Assembly: GCA_014584695.1 (NCBI GenBank)
Contig: JACTMI010000014.1
Span: 1-64,000, forward strand
Length of the DNA stretch: 64,000 nt
Direction: 5' to 3'
DNA from: Acidobacteriota bacterium
Lineage (GTDB): Bacteria; Acidobacteriota; Thermoanaerobaculia; Multivoradales; JAGPDF01
Of this stretch, positions 1 to 8,277 are shown in pieces (the stretch's first letter is position 1; every line of letters begins with the position of its first letter). Under the pieces are notes generated by a model. That model did no database searches. It was not told the origin of the DNA and saw nothing but the letters and a program-made list of their open reading frames with translations. The translations under genes were made by a program, and so were the position numbers.

Positions 1-625
1 CCGCCGCCGCCGCGGCCGCGAGCGCCGCCGCCGCCTCGGCCGGCTGCGCGCCGACCACCGCCGGCGCGCCGGGCCGGAAGACGCCGGCCTTCTCGCGCGC
101 GATCGCGCCCAGCGTCGGGCCGAGCTCGGCGACGTGGTCGAGCCCGATCCGGGTGACCACCGCCACGGTGGCGTCGGCGGCGTTGGTGGCGTCGAGCCGC
201 CCGCCGAGGCCGACCTCGAGGACCTGGGCGTCGACCGCCGCCTCGGCGCCGGCCAGGAAGGCCGCCGCGACGAGCGCCTCGAAATAGGTCGGCGGCGTCA
301 GCGCGGGCGCGGCGGCGAGCACCCGCGCCAGGAGCTGCGCGAGCCGCGGCTCATCGATCGGTGCGCCGCGCAGCCGGACTCGCTCGTGGGGCCGGGTGAG
401 GTGCGGCGAGGTGGCGCGCAGGGTCGAGTAGCCGCCGGCGGCGAGGGCGGCGTCGAGCAGCGCCGCTACCGAGCCCTTGCCGTTGGTGCCGGCGATCAGG
501 ACCGCGGGCGCGCAGCGCTCGGGGTGGCCGAGCGCGGCGAGCAGCTCGCGAAAGGGGCCGAGGCCGAGGCGGACGCCGTGGCCGGAGAGCTCGGCGAGAA
601 TCTCGGCGGAGCCGCGCTGGCTCAA
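1..625 (-). CDS. folC: Folylpolyglutamate/dihydrofolate synthase FolC, N-terminal part (cut by window edge)
   Basis: About 208 codons of the N-terminal half are present and the frame runs open to base 1. FolC adds glutamate to dihydropteroate or folates using ATP in the cytoplasm. Visible family signatures are the P-loop GTNGKGS near residue 45, a TSPHL motif, LEVGLGGRLDATN and IGLDH, followed by EKAGV. No ATG is available: the frame is closed by a TGA six bases upstream of a TTG at 625, so TTG is the likely start. It lies downstream of accD on the same strand, separated by 213 bp filled with hairpins. accD-folC adjacency is common in bacteria and supports the call. Confidence 0.9.
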   Translation of the reverse strand, partial: MSQRGSAEILAELSGHGVRLGLGPFRELLAALGHPERCAPAVLIAGTNGKGSVAALLDAALAAGGYSTLRATSPHLTRPHERVRLRGAPIDEPRLAQLLARVLAAAPALTPPTYFEALVAAAFLAGAEAAVDAQVLEVGLGGRLDATNAADATVAVVTRIGLDHVAELGPTLGAIAREKAGVFRPGAPAVVGAQPAEAAAALAAAAAA

Positions 626-636
626 GGTCGTTCAGC

Positions 637-778
637 GCGGGCTACTCGCCCGCAACCCAGGGCGAGAGCCGGGGGAGCCCGCGCCGATCGGAAGAGGGGA
701 GGGCACGCGCCCTCCCCTCGGCCAGCGGAGTGAATCCGCTGGCCTCACCCTTCCGCGCCCGCGAGCCTGCCGGCTCGC
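637..778 (-). other. Cluster of four tight inverted repeats between accD and folC
   Basis: Four separate perfect stems occur in 142 bp: 637-642/648-653 (6 bp), 694-704/709-719 (11 bp, loop ACGC), 721-729/735-743 (9 bp) and 761-767/772-778 (7 bp, loop TGCC). They lie in the accD-folC spacer and would form in the transcript. None is followed by a clear T-run on the minus strand, so they are not typical intrinsic terminators. They could be processing or stability elements, or a copy of an intergenic palindromic repeat family. No function can be assigned from this window. Confidence 0.6.
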
Positions 779-838
779 TGCTGAACCAAGACTCCGGACA
801 GCTCGTCCCATGGCGCGAGGATCTCGTGGAGTCGTCTC

Positions 839-1684
839 TCAGGCGAGGTGGGAGAGGCAGCGCGCGAGCGTCTCCTTGAGCTCGGTGCGCGGCACCACGA
901 GGTCGAGGAAGCCGTGCTCGAGCAGAAACTCGCTGCGCTGGAAGCCCTCGGGCAGGCTCTGGCGGATCGTCTGCTCGATGACGCGCGGCCCCGCGAAGCC
1001 GATCAGCGCCCCCGGCTCGGCGATGTTCAAGTCGCCGAGCATCGCGAACGAGGCGGTGACGCCGCCGGTGGTCGGGTCGGTCAGGATCGAGAGATAGGGC
1101 AGGCGGGCGGCGCGCAGGCGGCCGAGCGCGGCCGAGATCTTCGCCATCTGCATCAGCGACAGCACCCCCTCCTGCATGCGGGCGCCACCGGAGGCCGAGA
1201 CGATCAGCAACGGCCGCCGGCGCTCCAGCGCGTGCTCGGCGGCGCGCGTGATCTTCTCCCCCACCACCGAGCCCATGGAGCCGCCCATGAAGCGGTAGTC
1301 CATCACCGCCAGCACGACGGGCCGCCGCTCGAGCTCGCCCTCGACCACGATCACCGCGTCGCGGACGCCGAGCGCCTGCTGGTAGGCCCGCAGGCGGTCG
1401 GCGTAGCGCTTGGTGTCGACGAACTCCAGCGGATCGGCGGGGGCGACGCGGGCGAACAGCTCCTGCGGGCGGTCGGAGTCGAGCAGCAGGGCGATCCTGA
1501 GCGGCGCGTCGATGCGGAAGTGGTGGCCGCACTTCGGGCAGATGCGCAGGTTCTTTTCGAGCTCCTTCGAGTAGACGATCTCGCGGCAGCCGTCGCAGCG
1601 GATCCACAGACCCTCGGGGACGACGCTGCGCGCGCGCTCGTCGCGAACCGCCTTCGGCTTTTTGTCCTTCTTGAACCAGGCCAT
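839..1684 (-). CDS. accD: Acetyl-CoA carboxylase carboxyltransferase subunit beta
   Basis: The 281-residue protein matches AccD over its full length. It transfers the carboxyl group from carboxybiotin to acetyl-CoA to give malonyl-CoA, the first step of fatty acid synthesis, together with AccA in the cytoplasm. The N-terminal zinc ribbon is intact (C30, C33, C49, C52). The crotonase-fold core follows, with the GGSMGSVVGEK and SGGARMQEG segments that line the CoA site. The gene follows the small coiled-coil gene by 113 bp, and a GC hairpin (1728-1757) sits in that gap. It precedes folC. No accA is visible here. Confidence 0.97.
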   Translation of the reverse strand: MAWFKKDKKPKAVRDERARSVVPEGLWIRCDGCREIVYSKELEKNLRICPKCGHHFRIDAPLRIALLLDSDRPQELFARVAPADPLEFVDTKRYADRLRAYQQALGVRDAVIVVEGELERRPVVLAVMDYRFMGGSMGSVVGEKITRAAEHALERRRPLLIVSASGGARMQEGVLSLMQMAKISAALGRLRAARLPYLSILTDPTTGGVTASFAMLGDLNIAEPGALIGFAGPRVIEQTIRQSLPEGFQRSEFLLEHGFLDLVVPRTELKETLARCLSHLA

Positions 1685-1727
1685 GGCTGGAACCGCTCCG
1701 CGCGCCGCCGTTGCTCCGAAACGCGAC

Positions 1728-1757
1728 GGGCGCCGATCGAGGTCTCGAGCGGCGCCC
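1728..1757 (-). other. GC-rich hairpin in the accD leader
   Basis: GGGCGCCG (1728-1735) pairs with CGGCGCCC (1750-1757), and inside it TCGAG (1737-1741) pairs with CTCGA (1744-1748). This gives a nearly perfect stem of 13 pairs with a two-base loop. It lies about 45 bases upstream of the accD start within the same transcription unit. It is not followed by a T-run on the minus strand. It may be a weak terminator or an attenuating structure setting accD expression relative to the upstream kinase gene; that is inference. Confidence 0.4.
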
Positions 1758-1797
1758 GCGCGGGTGGGTCGGCTTCAGGGGAGAGCGGAGGGGGTGC

Positions 1798-2031
1798 TCA
1801 GATCTCCGCCGAGCCCTCTTCCTCGGCCTCGAGATCGTTGGGGATGCCGAGGCGCATGCAGGCCGCGTCGTACATCTGGCGGGCGGCCTTCTTGGCGTTC
1901 TGCAGCTGCGCGAGACGCTCCTTCACCTTCGCCAGCTCTTCTTCGATCTGACGGTCGAGGTCGGCGATCTCCTGCTTGGTGACGGTGAGGGTGTTCTCGT
2001 AGAACTTGCGCTGCTGATCGTTGAGGCTCAT
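1798..2031 (-). CDS. Small coiled-coil hypothetical protein
   Basis: The 77-residue acidic and lysine-rich protein has a long predicted helix with heptad-like spacing over residues 8-55 (repeated Leu/Ile at a/d positions) and a short acidic tail. It has no signal peptide or membrane segment, so it should be cytoplasmic. The start is secure: GGAGAG lies directly after the TAA of the upstream kinase gene and seven bases before the ATG, so translation is probably coupled. I do not recognise the family. Its place between the kinase-TonB gene and accD suggests co-expression but not a function. Confidence 0.75.
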   Translation of the reverse strand: MSLNDQQRKFYENTLTVTKQEIADLDRQIEEELAKVKERLAQLQNAKKAARQMYDAACMRLGIPNDLEAEEEGSAEI

Positions 2032-2040
2032 TCGCTCTCC

Positions 2041-4944
2041 TTACAGCTTGAACGGAATCGTCAGCTGGTACCACATCTTGACCCGCACCCCGCTCTTCGT
2101 CGCCGGTTCGAAGCGGGCCGACTTCGCCGCCGCCAGCGCGGCCTCGTTGATGCCGACGTTCTGCGCGACCGAGCGCTCGAGCTTGGTGTCGATCACGCGG
2201 CCGTTCTCGTCCACCAGGAGGGAGAGGACCACGGTCCCCTCGACTTTCATCCGCCGAGCGATCGGAGGATACTCCGGTTTGTTGAACGAGACAAGAACGG
2301 GCGGCTTGATTCCGGGCCCCGGCTGGACCAGATCGCCCTCGCGCACCGCGGGCGTCGGCGCGGCGGTCGGTGACGGCGTGGGGGTCGGCCGGACCGGCGC
2401 GGCGGTGGGCGCCGGCGTCGGCGCGGGCGTCGGTTCGGGCGTCGGTTCGGGCGTCGGCTCGATTGTCGGCGCGGCGGTGGCGGTCGGCGCTGGCGTCGGC
2501 GCGGGGGTCGGCGCCGCGGCCGTCGGTGTCGCGGTGGCGGCGACGGCGGCGAGCTCCTCCTGTTTCTTGCGCAGCTCCGCTTCGAACTGGAGGCGCGCCT
2601 CCTCCTCGCGCTTGCGCACCTCCGCGTCGACCAACTTGGCGACGTCGACCGCGGCGGGGGTGCCCTCGGCCGTTGCCGCCGCCTCGTCGGCTGGCGCCGC
2701 GCCGGTGTCGGCCGCGTCGGCGGGCGCGCTCGGCGCCGGCGCGGGGGCGCCACCGCGGCCGAGCCACAAGTAGCCCGCGACGGCGAGGACACCGGCGGCC
2801 GCCAGCCCGAGCCAGAGACCGGTCCGACCCTTGCCGCCCTCGCCCGCGAGCTGGGAAGGGGCCGCGCCGGCGGCCGGCGCGACCGCGGGGACCTCGCGGG
2901 CGCCTTTGGGCACCGCGCCGGCGGCTGGCGTCGCCACGGCCGCGGCCGCGGCCGGCGCGGCGGCCGCGCCGGCGGCCACCGCTTCGCCCCGCGTCTCGGC
3001 GCCGAACAGTTTCTGCATGTAGCCGGCGAGGTCGCGCGGCGTGGGCGCGGGCTTGAGCGAGGCGAGGATGGCGTCGATCTCGCGCTGCATGTCGCCCGCG
3101 GTCCGGAAGCGATCGTCGGGGTCGCGCGCGAGGGCCTTGAGCGTCAGCGCGTTGACTTCGAGCGGCAGCCGCGGATCGAGATCGCGCGGCGCCTGGATCC
3201 GTCCCTCGCGCACCGCGTCGAGCACCGACATCTCGCTCTCGCCGGAGAACAGCCGCCGGCCGGTCAGCATCTCGAACAGCAGCGAGCCGAGCGAGAAGAT
3301 GTCGGAGCGCGCGTCGACCGGTCGGCCCCAGGCCTGCTCCGGGCTCATGTACTGGAGCTTGCCCTTGAGCGCCCCCATCTGCGTCTTCGAAGCCTTGGTG
3401 ACCGCCTTGACGATGCCGAAGTCGCACAGCTTGATGTCGCCGTCGAAGCTGATCAGGACGTTCTGGGGCGAGACGTCGCGGTGGACGAGGCCGAGCGGAT
3501 GCCCCTCGAAGTCCTTGCGGCTGTGAGCGTGGTCGAGAGCGGAGGCGAGGCGGGACGAGACGAGCAGCGCGAGGCCCATCGGTATCGGCGCCTGGCGCTC
3601 GCGGGCCGCCGACAGGATCGAGCGCAGGTCCTTGCCCTCGACGTACTCCATGGCGATGAAGTAGTCGTCGCCGATCTTGCCGAGGTCGTAGATATGGATA
3701 ATGTTGTTGTGGTTGAGCTGCGCCGCCAGCTTCGCCTCGTCGATGAACATGGTGACGAAGTCGGAGCTGTCGGTCAGGTGCGACAGGATGCGCTTGATCG
3801 CCACCGTCTTCTGGAAGCCCTCGACCCCTTTCATGCGGGCCTTCCAGACCTCGGCCATGCCGCCCACCGCGATGCGGTCGAGCAGCGTGTACTGGCCGAA
3901 CTCGGCGGGCGGGCTCTTGGCGAGCAGCGCGGCCGGGATCGGCACGCGCTGGGTTGCGAACGCCCCACCGCCGCTCGGCGTCGGCGTCTCCCGCAGCCTC
4001 GGCTTGGCGAGCTCGTCGATCGACGACAGATCGATCTCGCGGGACGGTCGCCGCGCGGCGGTCGACTCCGGCGCCGGCGGTTGGGCGGCCTTGAGCAGCG
4101 CGTCGACGTCGGCGGCGGGGGGCACCTTGGCCGGCGGGGCGGCCGCCGGCTCCGCGGGCGGCGTCTCGGCGCTCGGGCGCGGCGCGGGCGGCGCGCTCGG
4201 CGCCGGCTTCGCGGCGGCCGGTTTGGCGGCGGGCGCCGGACGTTTGGGCGCCTCCAGCCCGCCGAGCGTGCGCGACAGCAGGGCGTCGACGTCGGAGGTC
4301 TCCTTGCGCGCGGCGGTCGCGGGCTTCGCCTTGTCCGCACCGCCGCGCAGGCCGGAGAGCGTCTGCTCGAGCGCGCGGTCGATCGCGCTGGAACGCGCGG
4401 CCGTTGGCGGCTTGGCCGTCGCGGCGCTCACCGGCGGTGGCGCGGCGGGCGGTGGTGCCGGCGGCATCGGCGCCACCGGCGCCGGCGGCGCGGCGGCCGC
4501 GCGCTCGGATTCCTCGACCTCCGCGAGCAGGTCGCCGAACAGCTCCTGCGAGGTCAGGACCTTGCCAGGGTCGCTCTCCACCGGCGCCCCGGGCGCCGCC
4601 CGCCCCGCGGTCGAAAGGCGGCGGGCGAGCAGGCGCACGTCCTGCTCGGTGAAAGGCTTGGCGAGCGTTTCGTCGGCGGCGATGAGAGCGAGCTCGGGGT
4701 CGCCCAGCTCGGGCAGTACGGCCACGGCGCCGGGCCCGCCGGCGGCGCGCGCGAGCTTGCCCACCAGCGCGCGGGCGCCCACCAGCTCGACGTTGACGAA
4801 GGCGAGCTGCGGGGCGCGTCCGAGGGTGCCTTCGGCGGCGGCGCAGCTCGGCACCACCTCGATCTGCCAGCCGTCGGCGGCGAGCCCGTCCCGCATCCGC
4901 TCTGCGTGTCGGCTCTCGGACTCGACCACCAGGATCCACGGCAT
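2041..4944 (-). CDS. Pseudoreceiver-Ser/Thr kinase-TonB fusion protein
   Basis: 967 residues. Residues 1-105 look like a response-regulator receiver, but the phosphoacceptor Asp is Asn (N51) and the acidic pair is degraded; the conserved Lys (K96) remains. A Pro/Ala-rich linker leads to a Hanks-type kinase domain (about 350-640) with catalytic Lys K384, HRDVSPQN (D490) and DFG (D508), all intact. A membrane segment lies at about 709-728. Beyond it come a short charged coiled coil, a run of PT/PTP repeats, and a TonB C-terminal domain (about 868-967, with YPPIARR and VSLLVDENG-like features). The predicted topology is kinase in the cytoplasm and TonB domain in the periplasm. GTG at 4950 is possible, but AGGGGA sits six bases before ATG 4944, favouring 4944. 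Substrates are unknown. Confidence 0.9.
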   Translation of the reverse strand: MPWILVVESESRHAERMRDGLAADGWQIEVVPSCAAAEGTLGRAPQLAFVNVELVGARALVGKLARAAGGPGAVAVLPELGDPELALIAADETLAKPFTEQDVRLLARRLSTAGRAAPGAPVESDPGKVLTSQELFGDLLAEVEESERAAAAPPAPVAPMPPAPPPAAPPPVSAATAKPPTAARSSAIDRALEQTLSGLRGGADKAKPATAARKETSDVDALLSRTLGGLEAPKRPAPAAKPAAAKPAPSAPPAPRPSAETPPAEPAAAPPAKVPPAADVDALLKAAQPPAPESTAARRPSREIDLSSIDELAKPRLRETPTPSGGGAFATQRVPIPAALLAKSPPAEFGQYTLLDRIAVGGMAEVWKARMKGVEGFQKTVAIKRILSHLTDSSDFVTMFIDEAKLAAQLNHNNIIHIYDLGKIGDDYFIAMEYVEGKDLRSILSAARERQAPIPMGLALLVSSRLASALDHAHSRKDFEGHPLGLVHRDVSPQNVLISFDGDIKLCDFGIVKAVTKASKTQMGALKGKLQYMSPEQAWGRPVDARSDIFSLGSLLFEMLTGRRLFSGESEMSVLDAVREGRIQAPRDLDPRLPLEVNALTLKALARDPDDRFRTAGDMQREIDAILASLKPAPTPRDLAGYMQKLFGAETRGEAVAAGAAAAPAAAAAVATPAAGAVPKGAREVPAVAPAAGAAPSQLAGEGGKGRTGLWLGLAAAGVLAVAGYLWLGRGGAPAPAPSAPADAADTGAAPADEAAATAEGTPAAVDVAKLVDAEVRKREEEARLQFEAELRKKQEELAAVAATATPTAAAPTPAPTPAPTATAAPTIEPTPEPTPEPTPAPTPAPTAAPVRPTPTPSPTAAPTPAVREGDLVQPGPGIKPPVLVSFNKPEYPPIARRMKVEGTVVLSLLVDENGRVIDTKLERSVAQNVGINEAALAAAKSARFEPATKSGVRVKMWYQLTIPFKL

Positions 4945-4971
4945 GGCCACTCCCCTCGGGTAGACCGTGGA

Positions 4972-5001
4972 TTTCTAGCACTCTGGTCCCGGTCTCGTCA
5001 A
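4972..5001 (-). promoter_or_regulatory. Sigma70-type promoter for the kinase-accD-folC operon
   Basis: On the minus strand TTGACG (5001-4996) and TAGAAA (4977-4972) are separated by 18 bases. Transcription would begin near 4965, leaving a leader of about 20 bases that contains the AGGGGA ribosome-binding site. The 18-base spacing matches other promoters in this window. Confidence 0.55.
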
Positions 5002-5043
5002 ACCTCCGCGCCGCGATCCGATTGATTTCGAGAGAGTTAGCTT

Positions 5044-5655
5044 ATGATGTCCATTCGGAGCCAGCCGCGGATGTCGATTCCAGCCCAGCCCCTCGCCACG
5101 GCTCGCCTCGGCGCGTCGGTACGAGGGGCGAGCCGGCCGGCGCCGTTGCGGGTGCTCGGGCTCGATCCCGGCAGTCGGCACACGGGCTTCGGGTTGGTCG
5201 AGCGTCACGGCTCGCAGCTGGTCGCGGGGACCTGCGGCCGCATCTCGCCCGATCCGCGACGGCCGCTGTCCGAACGGCTCGGCGAGATCGCCGCCGCGCT
5301 CGAGCGACTGCTCGCGGCCGAGCGGCCCGACCGGGTGGCGATCGAGCGCGTCTTCGCGGGCGCGTCGGCGCGCTCGGCCATCGTGCTCGCCGAAGCGCGG
5401 GGCGCGCTGCTCGCCGTGCTCGGCCGCGCCGGCATCGAGGTCGAGGAGGTGGCGCCCGCCCAGGTCAAGAGCGCGGTCGCGGGCAGCGGCCGCGCCGACA
5501 AGTCTCAGGTGGCGCGGATGGTGTGCCTGCAGCTCGGGCTGGCGCGCGAGCGCCTGGCCACCGACGCGACCGATGCGCTGGCGATCGCGATCTGCGTCGC
5601 CCTGCGCGCGACCTGGGCCGCCCGGCGGGGTGGTGAAACGGCATCAAGTTCATGA
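5044..5655 (+). CDS. ruvC: Holliday junction endonuclease RuvC
   Basis: The 203-residue protein carries the four RuvC catalytic acids: D41 in LGLDPGS, E101 in AIERVF, and D174/D177 in DATDAL. RuvC dimers cut Holliday junctions during recombination, normally with RuvAB, which are not in the window. E. coli RuvC starts only about seven residues before the first Asp, so this product has an extra Ala/Arg-rich N-terminus of about 34 residues, or the true start is later. ATG 5071, ten bases after a GGAG, is a good alternative. The gene is divergent from the kinase operon. Nothing indicates cotranscription with exbB, which has its own promoter. Confidence 0.93.
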   Translation: MMSIRSQPRMSIPAQPLATARLGASVRGASRPAPLRVLGLDPGSRHTGFGLVERHGSQLVAGTCGRISPDPRRPLSERLGEIAAALERLLAAERPDRVAIERVFAGASARSAIVLAEARGALLAVLGRAGIEVEEVAPAQVKSAVAGSGRADKSQVARMVCLQLGLARERLATDATDALAIAICVALRATWAARRGGETASSS

Positions 5656-5686
5656 TAGAAAAAGACTTAGGTGGGGTTCTGACGCC

Positions 5687-5716
5687 TTGACCCTCAAAAA
5701 TTCGCTGTGCTACTCT
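5687..5716 (+). promoter_or_regulatory. Promoter for the exbB-exbD-exbD-tonB operon
   Basis: TTGACC (5687-5692) and TACTCT (5711-5716) are separated by 18 bases. The leader to the exbB start is about 145 bases. This is the only recognisable feature in the 214-base gap between ruvC and exbB. Confidence 0.5.
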
Positions 5717-5869
5717 CGCGCCCTCTCACGGGCGAACACGGGCTCATTGAGCATCTGACAAAATCACGTTCGGGCGTCGCCGAGGGCGGCCCCCTTCGGA
5801 GACGCGTCCGCCGGGCGCAACGGGAACTCGATCCGCGCTTCGCGGGTCCAAGGACAACGGAGGTAGCGA

Positions 5870-6538
5870 GTGGGAACTTTCTGGGAGTACATGGAGAAGG
5901 GCGGGCCGGTCATGTGGCCGCTGCTGCTGTTCTCGATCATGGGCCTGGCATTCACGATCGAGCGTTTCTTCGCGCTGCGCAAGGCCCAGATCAACGTCAA
6001 CGAGTTCCTGGCCAAGATCCGCAAGGCTCTGATGGTCAACCGCTCGCTGCGTGACGCGGTGAAGATCTGCGAGCAGTACCAGGGTCCCGTCGCTTCGATC
6101 ATGAAGGCCGGCCTGCTCAAGTACGGCCAGCCCAAGGAGGACGTCGAGAAGACGATCGAGAACGCGGCGCTGTTCGAGATGGGCCGTCTCGAGCGTGGCC
6201 TGGCCGTGCTCGCCACCACCGCCAACGTCGCGCCGCTGCTCGGCTTCCTCGGCACCGTCGCCGGCATGATCAACTCCTTCGACGCGCTCGCCAAGCAGGG
6301 TCTGTCGAATCCCGGAGCGGTGGCCGCCGGCATTTCGGAAGCCCTGATCACGACCGCCAGCGGTTTGATCATCGCCATTCCGATCCAGCTCGCCTACAAC
6401 TACTTCTCCACCCGCATCAACAAGTTCGTGCGCGACATCGAGACCGCGACCAACATGCTGCTCGAGACCTTCAGCGAGATGGACCGCGGTGGCATCACCC
6501 CCGACCGGGCGGAGCCCGCGGCTCCCGCCAAGAGCTGA
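5870..6538 (+). CDS. exbB: MotA/TolQ/ExbB-family proton channel protein
   Basis: 222 residues with the family layout: a first membrane segment near residues 15-32, a cytoplasmic loop, and two further segments near 118-140 and 162-184. The conserved GLLGT-like region appears as LLGFLGTVAGMI, followed by ISEALITTASGL. ExbB forms a pentameric inner-membrane channel around ExbD and drives TonB with the proton gradient. The start is GTG, supported by GGAGGT five bases upstream. It is the first gene of exbB-exbD-exbD-tonB. TolQ is an alternative, but no tolB or pal is nearby and tonB follows, so ExbB is favoured. Confidence 0.93.
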   Translation: MGTFWEYMEKGGPVMWPLLLFSIMGLAFTIERFFALRKAQINVNEFLAKIRKALMVNRSLRDAVKICEQYQGPVASIMKAGLLKYGQPKEDVEKTIENAALFEMGRLERGLAVLATTANVAPLLGFLGTVAGMINSFDALAKQGLSNPGAVAAGISEALITTASGLIIAIPIQLAYNYFSTRINKFVRDIETATNMLLETFSEMDRGGITPDRAEPAAPAKS

Positions 6539-6544
6539 GGCGAC

Positions 6545-6973
6545 ATGAAGCTCAAGGCCCGCAAGCAGGCCGGCGCGGTCATTCCGACCGCCTCGATGGC
6601 GGACATCGTCTTCCTGCTCATCATCTTCTTCGTCCTGACCTTCAACATCGAGGTCGACAAGACGCAGGTGAGCTTGCCGAGGACCGTGCTCCGCTACGAA
6701 GTGCCGAAGAAAGCGGCGCTGGTCTCGATCACCGATTCGGGCCAGATCCGGGTGAGCGACGGCGAGAGCGCCTCGTTGCCGGTCACCGGCCCCGAGGACG
6801 TCGTCTCGTTCGCCGCCGAGATCATCGCGCGCCAGCCGGACAAGGAATTCGTGCTCAAGGCCGACAACGGCGTCGCCTACCGGTACGTCGATCGCGTGAT
6901 CGACGCGCTCAAGCAGGCGCGGGTCGAAGTCGTCTACCTCTTGTCCGACCAGGAAACGGTCGACGGCGGTTGA
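6545..6973 (+). CDS. exbD: Biopolymer transporter ExbD (first copy)
   Basis: 142 residues: a short cytoplasmic start, one membrane helix with the proton-carrying Asp (D20 in SMADIVFLL), and a periplasmic domain ending in VDRVIDALKQARVE. It partners ExbB as the proton-translocating stator of the TonB system. The second exbD follows 13 bases after its stop. The two copies differ mostly in the periplasmic part, which suggests they act together as a heteromer or with different partners, as in systems with exbD1/exbD2 pairs. Confidence 0.94.
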   Translation: MKLKARKQAGAVIPTASMADIVFLLIIFFVLTFNIEVDKTQVSLPRTVLRYEVPKKAALVSITDSGQIRVSDGESASLPVTGPEDVVSFAAEIIARQPDKEFVLKADNGVAYRYVDRVIDALKQARVEVVYLLSDQETVDGG

Positions 6974-6986
6974 GGGAGCCCAAGCG

Positions 6987-7421
6987 ATGAAGATCAGCAA
7001 GCGCAACATCGCCTCCGACATCCCGACCGCCTCGATGGCGGACATCGTTTTCCTGTTGATCATCTTCTTCATGGTGACGAACACCTTCGCCGCCACCCGC
7101 GGGCTCGACTTCGCGCTGCCCAAGGAGGAGAAGAACCCGCCGCTGATCGAGAAGGAGGAGTCGGTCCTGATCGAGATCCGGCCCGGCGGCGGAATCGTGG
7201 TCGACGGCAAGCCGATGCAAGCCTCGGCGATCCTCGACTACCTGAAGCCCATTCTCGCGGTCAACCAGCTGAAGCCCGTGATCATCCGTCCCGATCAGGA
7301 AGCCGCCTACGGGGACATGGTCAAGATCTACGACATCCTGCGCGCGGGCAAGGACCACGGCGTCGAGATCCGGAACATCTCGATTCCGACCCAGCGCGAG
7401 ATCGACCAGTTCTGGTACTGA
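6987..7421 (+). CDS. exbD: Biopolymer transporter ExbD (second copy)
   Basis: 144 residues. The N-terminal helix is almost identical to the first copy through PTASMADIVFLLIIFF, with the functional Asp at D19. The periplasmic domain is diverged but keeps the ExbD pattern, including VIIRPDQEAAYGDMVKIYDI. It lies between exbD and tonB with 13-base gaps on each side, clearly in one operon. The near-identity of the membrane helices against diverged periplasmic domains fits an ancient tandem duplication. Confidence 0.94.
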   Translation: MKISKRNIASDIPTASMADIVFLLIIFFMVTNTFAATRGLDFALPKEEKNPPLIEKEESVLIEIRPGGGIVVDGKPMQASAILDYLKPILAVNQLKPVIIRPDQEAAYGDMVKIYDILRAGKDHGVEIRNISIPTQREIDQFWY

Positions 7422-7434
7422 GGCGAGGTCGCGA

Positions 7435-8151
7435 ATGGCAGCGAACGAGAAACCCAAGGCCCCCAGGTCGGCCGAGCTCGCGACCGCCGACGGCTGGTCG
7501 GCGTTCGCGCGCGAGTACGACGAGGATCGGAAGAAGCTGCGCTGGGCGATCGCGATCGCGGTCATCCTGCACTTCATCCTCTTCCTGATCCACCTGCCGG
7601 AGATCGTGCGCGGCGACCTCAAGGCGGCCGACAAGCCGAAGGTCTACGTCGTCCAGCAGATCCGGTTCAAGCCGCCGCCGCCGCAGCAGCAGCAGCAGGA
7701 GCTGCTCAAGCCGCGCGCCAAGAAGGTGCCGATTCCCGACCCGACCCCGGACGAGCCGGAGCCGATCCGCATCGTCGAGGAGATCCGGCAGGACCTCGAC
7801 ATTCCGATCGACGACTCGGTGATCGGCATTCCGGAGGGACCGCCGCCGTCCGAGCCCGAGGGACCGATCCAGGTCGGCGGTGACGTCAAGCCGCCGGAGA
7901 AGATCACGGCGCCGCAGCCGCAGTACACCGAGATCGCGCGCAAGGCGCGCATCCAGGGCGTGGTGATCGTGCAGGCGATCATCGACAAGCAGGGCAACGT
8001 CACCAACGTCAAGGTCCTCAAGGGCCTGCCGATGGGATTGGAGGAGGCGGCGGTCGACGCGATCAAGCAATGGAAGTTCCGGCCGGCGACCCTCAACGGC
8101 AAGCCGGTCACCGTCTATTACAACCTGACGGTCAACTTCAAGTTGCAGTAG
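7435..8151 (+). CDS. tonB: Energy transducer TonB
   Basis: 238 residues: a cytoplasmic N-terminus of about 35, one membrane helix (36-54) containing a His (H46) as in TonB, a proline- and glutamine-rich spacer (PPPPQQQQQ), acidic/proline repeats, and a C-terminal TonB domain (about 155-238) with PQYTEIARKARIQG, DKQGNVT and WKFRPATLNGKPV. TonB carries energy from ExbB/ExbD to outer-membrane receptors. The window holds two such receptors (45394-47985 and BtuB), although neither is adjacent. The gene closes the exb operon. Confidence 0.96.
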   Translation: MAANEKPKAPRSAELATADGWSAFAREYDEDRKKLRWAIAIAVILHFILFLIHLPEIVRGDLKAADKPKVYVVQQIRFKPPPPQQQQQELLKPRAKKVPIPDPTPDEPEPIRIVEEIRQDLDIPIDDSVIGIPEGPPPSEPEGPIQVGGDVKPPEKITAPQPQYTEIARKARIQGVVIVQAIIDKQGNVTNVKVLKGLPMGLEEAAVDAIKQWKFRPATLNGKPVTVYYNLTVNFKLQ

Positions 8152-8277
8152 GGTTGGGAACCGAGATCGACCAGCTGGGGAGGGGGCGCGTGAGGGTCGG
8201 AGCGCCGCGGGTGGCCGCGGCCCGGTCCGCGCGCCCCCGTCCTCGTTGCCGCCGAGCGGAGAGCTGAGCCCGAGCGC

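Noticed and set aside
1775-4981. A 1068-codon minus-strand frame over the kinase gene
   Set aside because: It is out of frame with the kinase-TonB protein, whose domains are all recognisable, and its Arg/Gly-rich product matches nothing.
5043-5048. TATGAT as the -10 box of ruvC
   Set aside because: It overlaps the proposed ATG, and the TTGATT upstream is only 15 bases away. It is too weak to call, though it favours the later ATG 5071.
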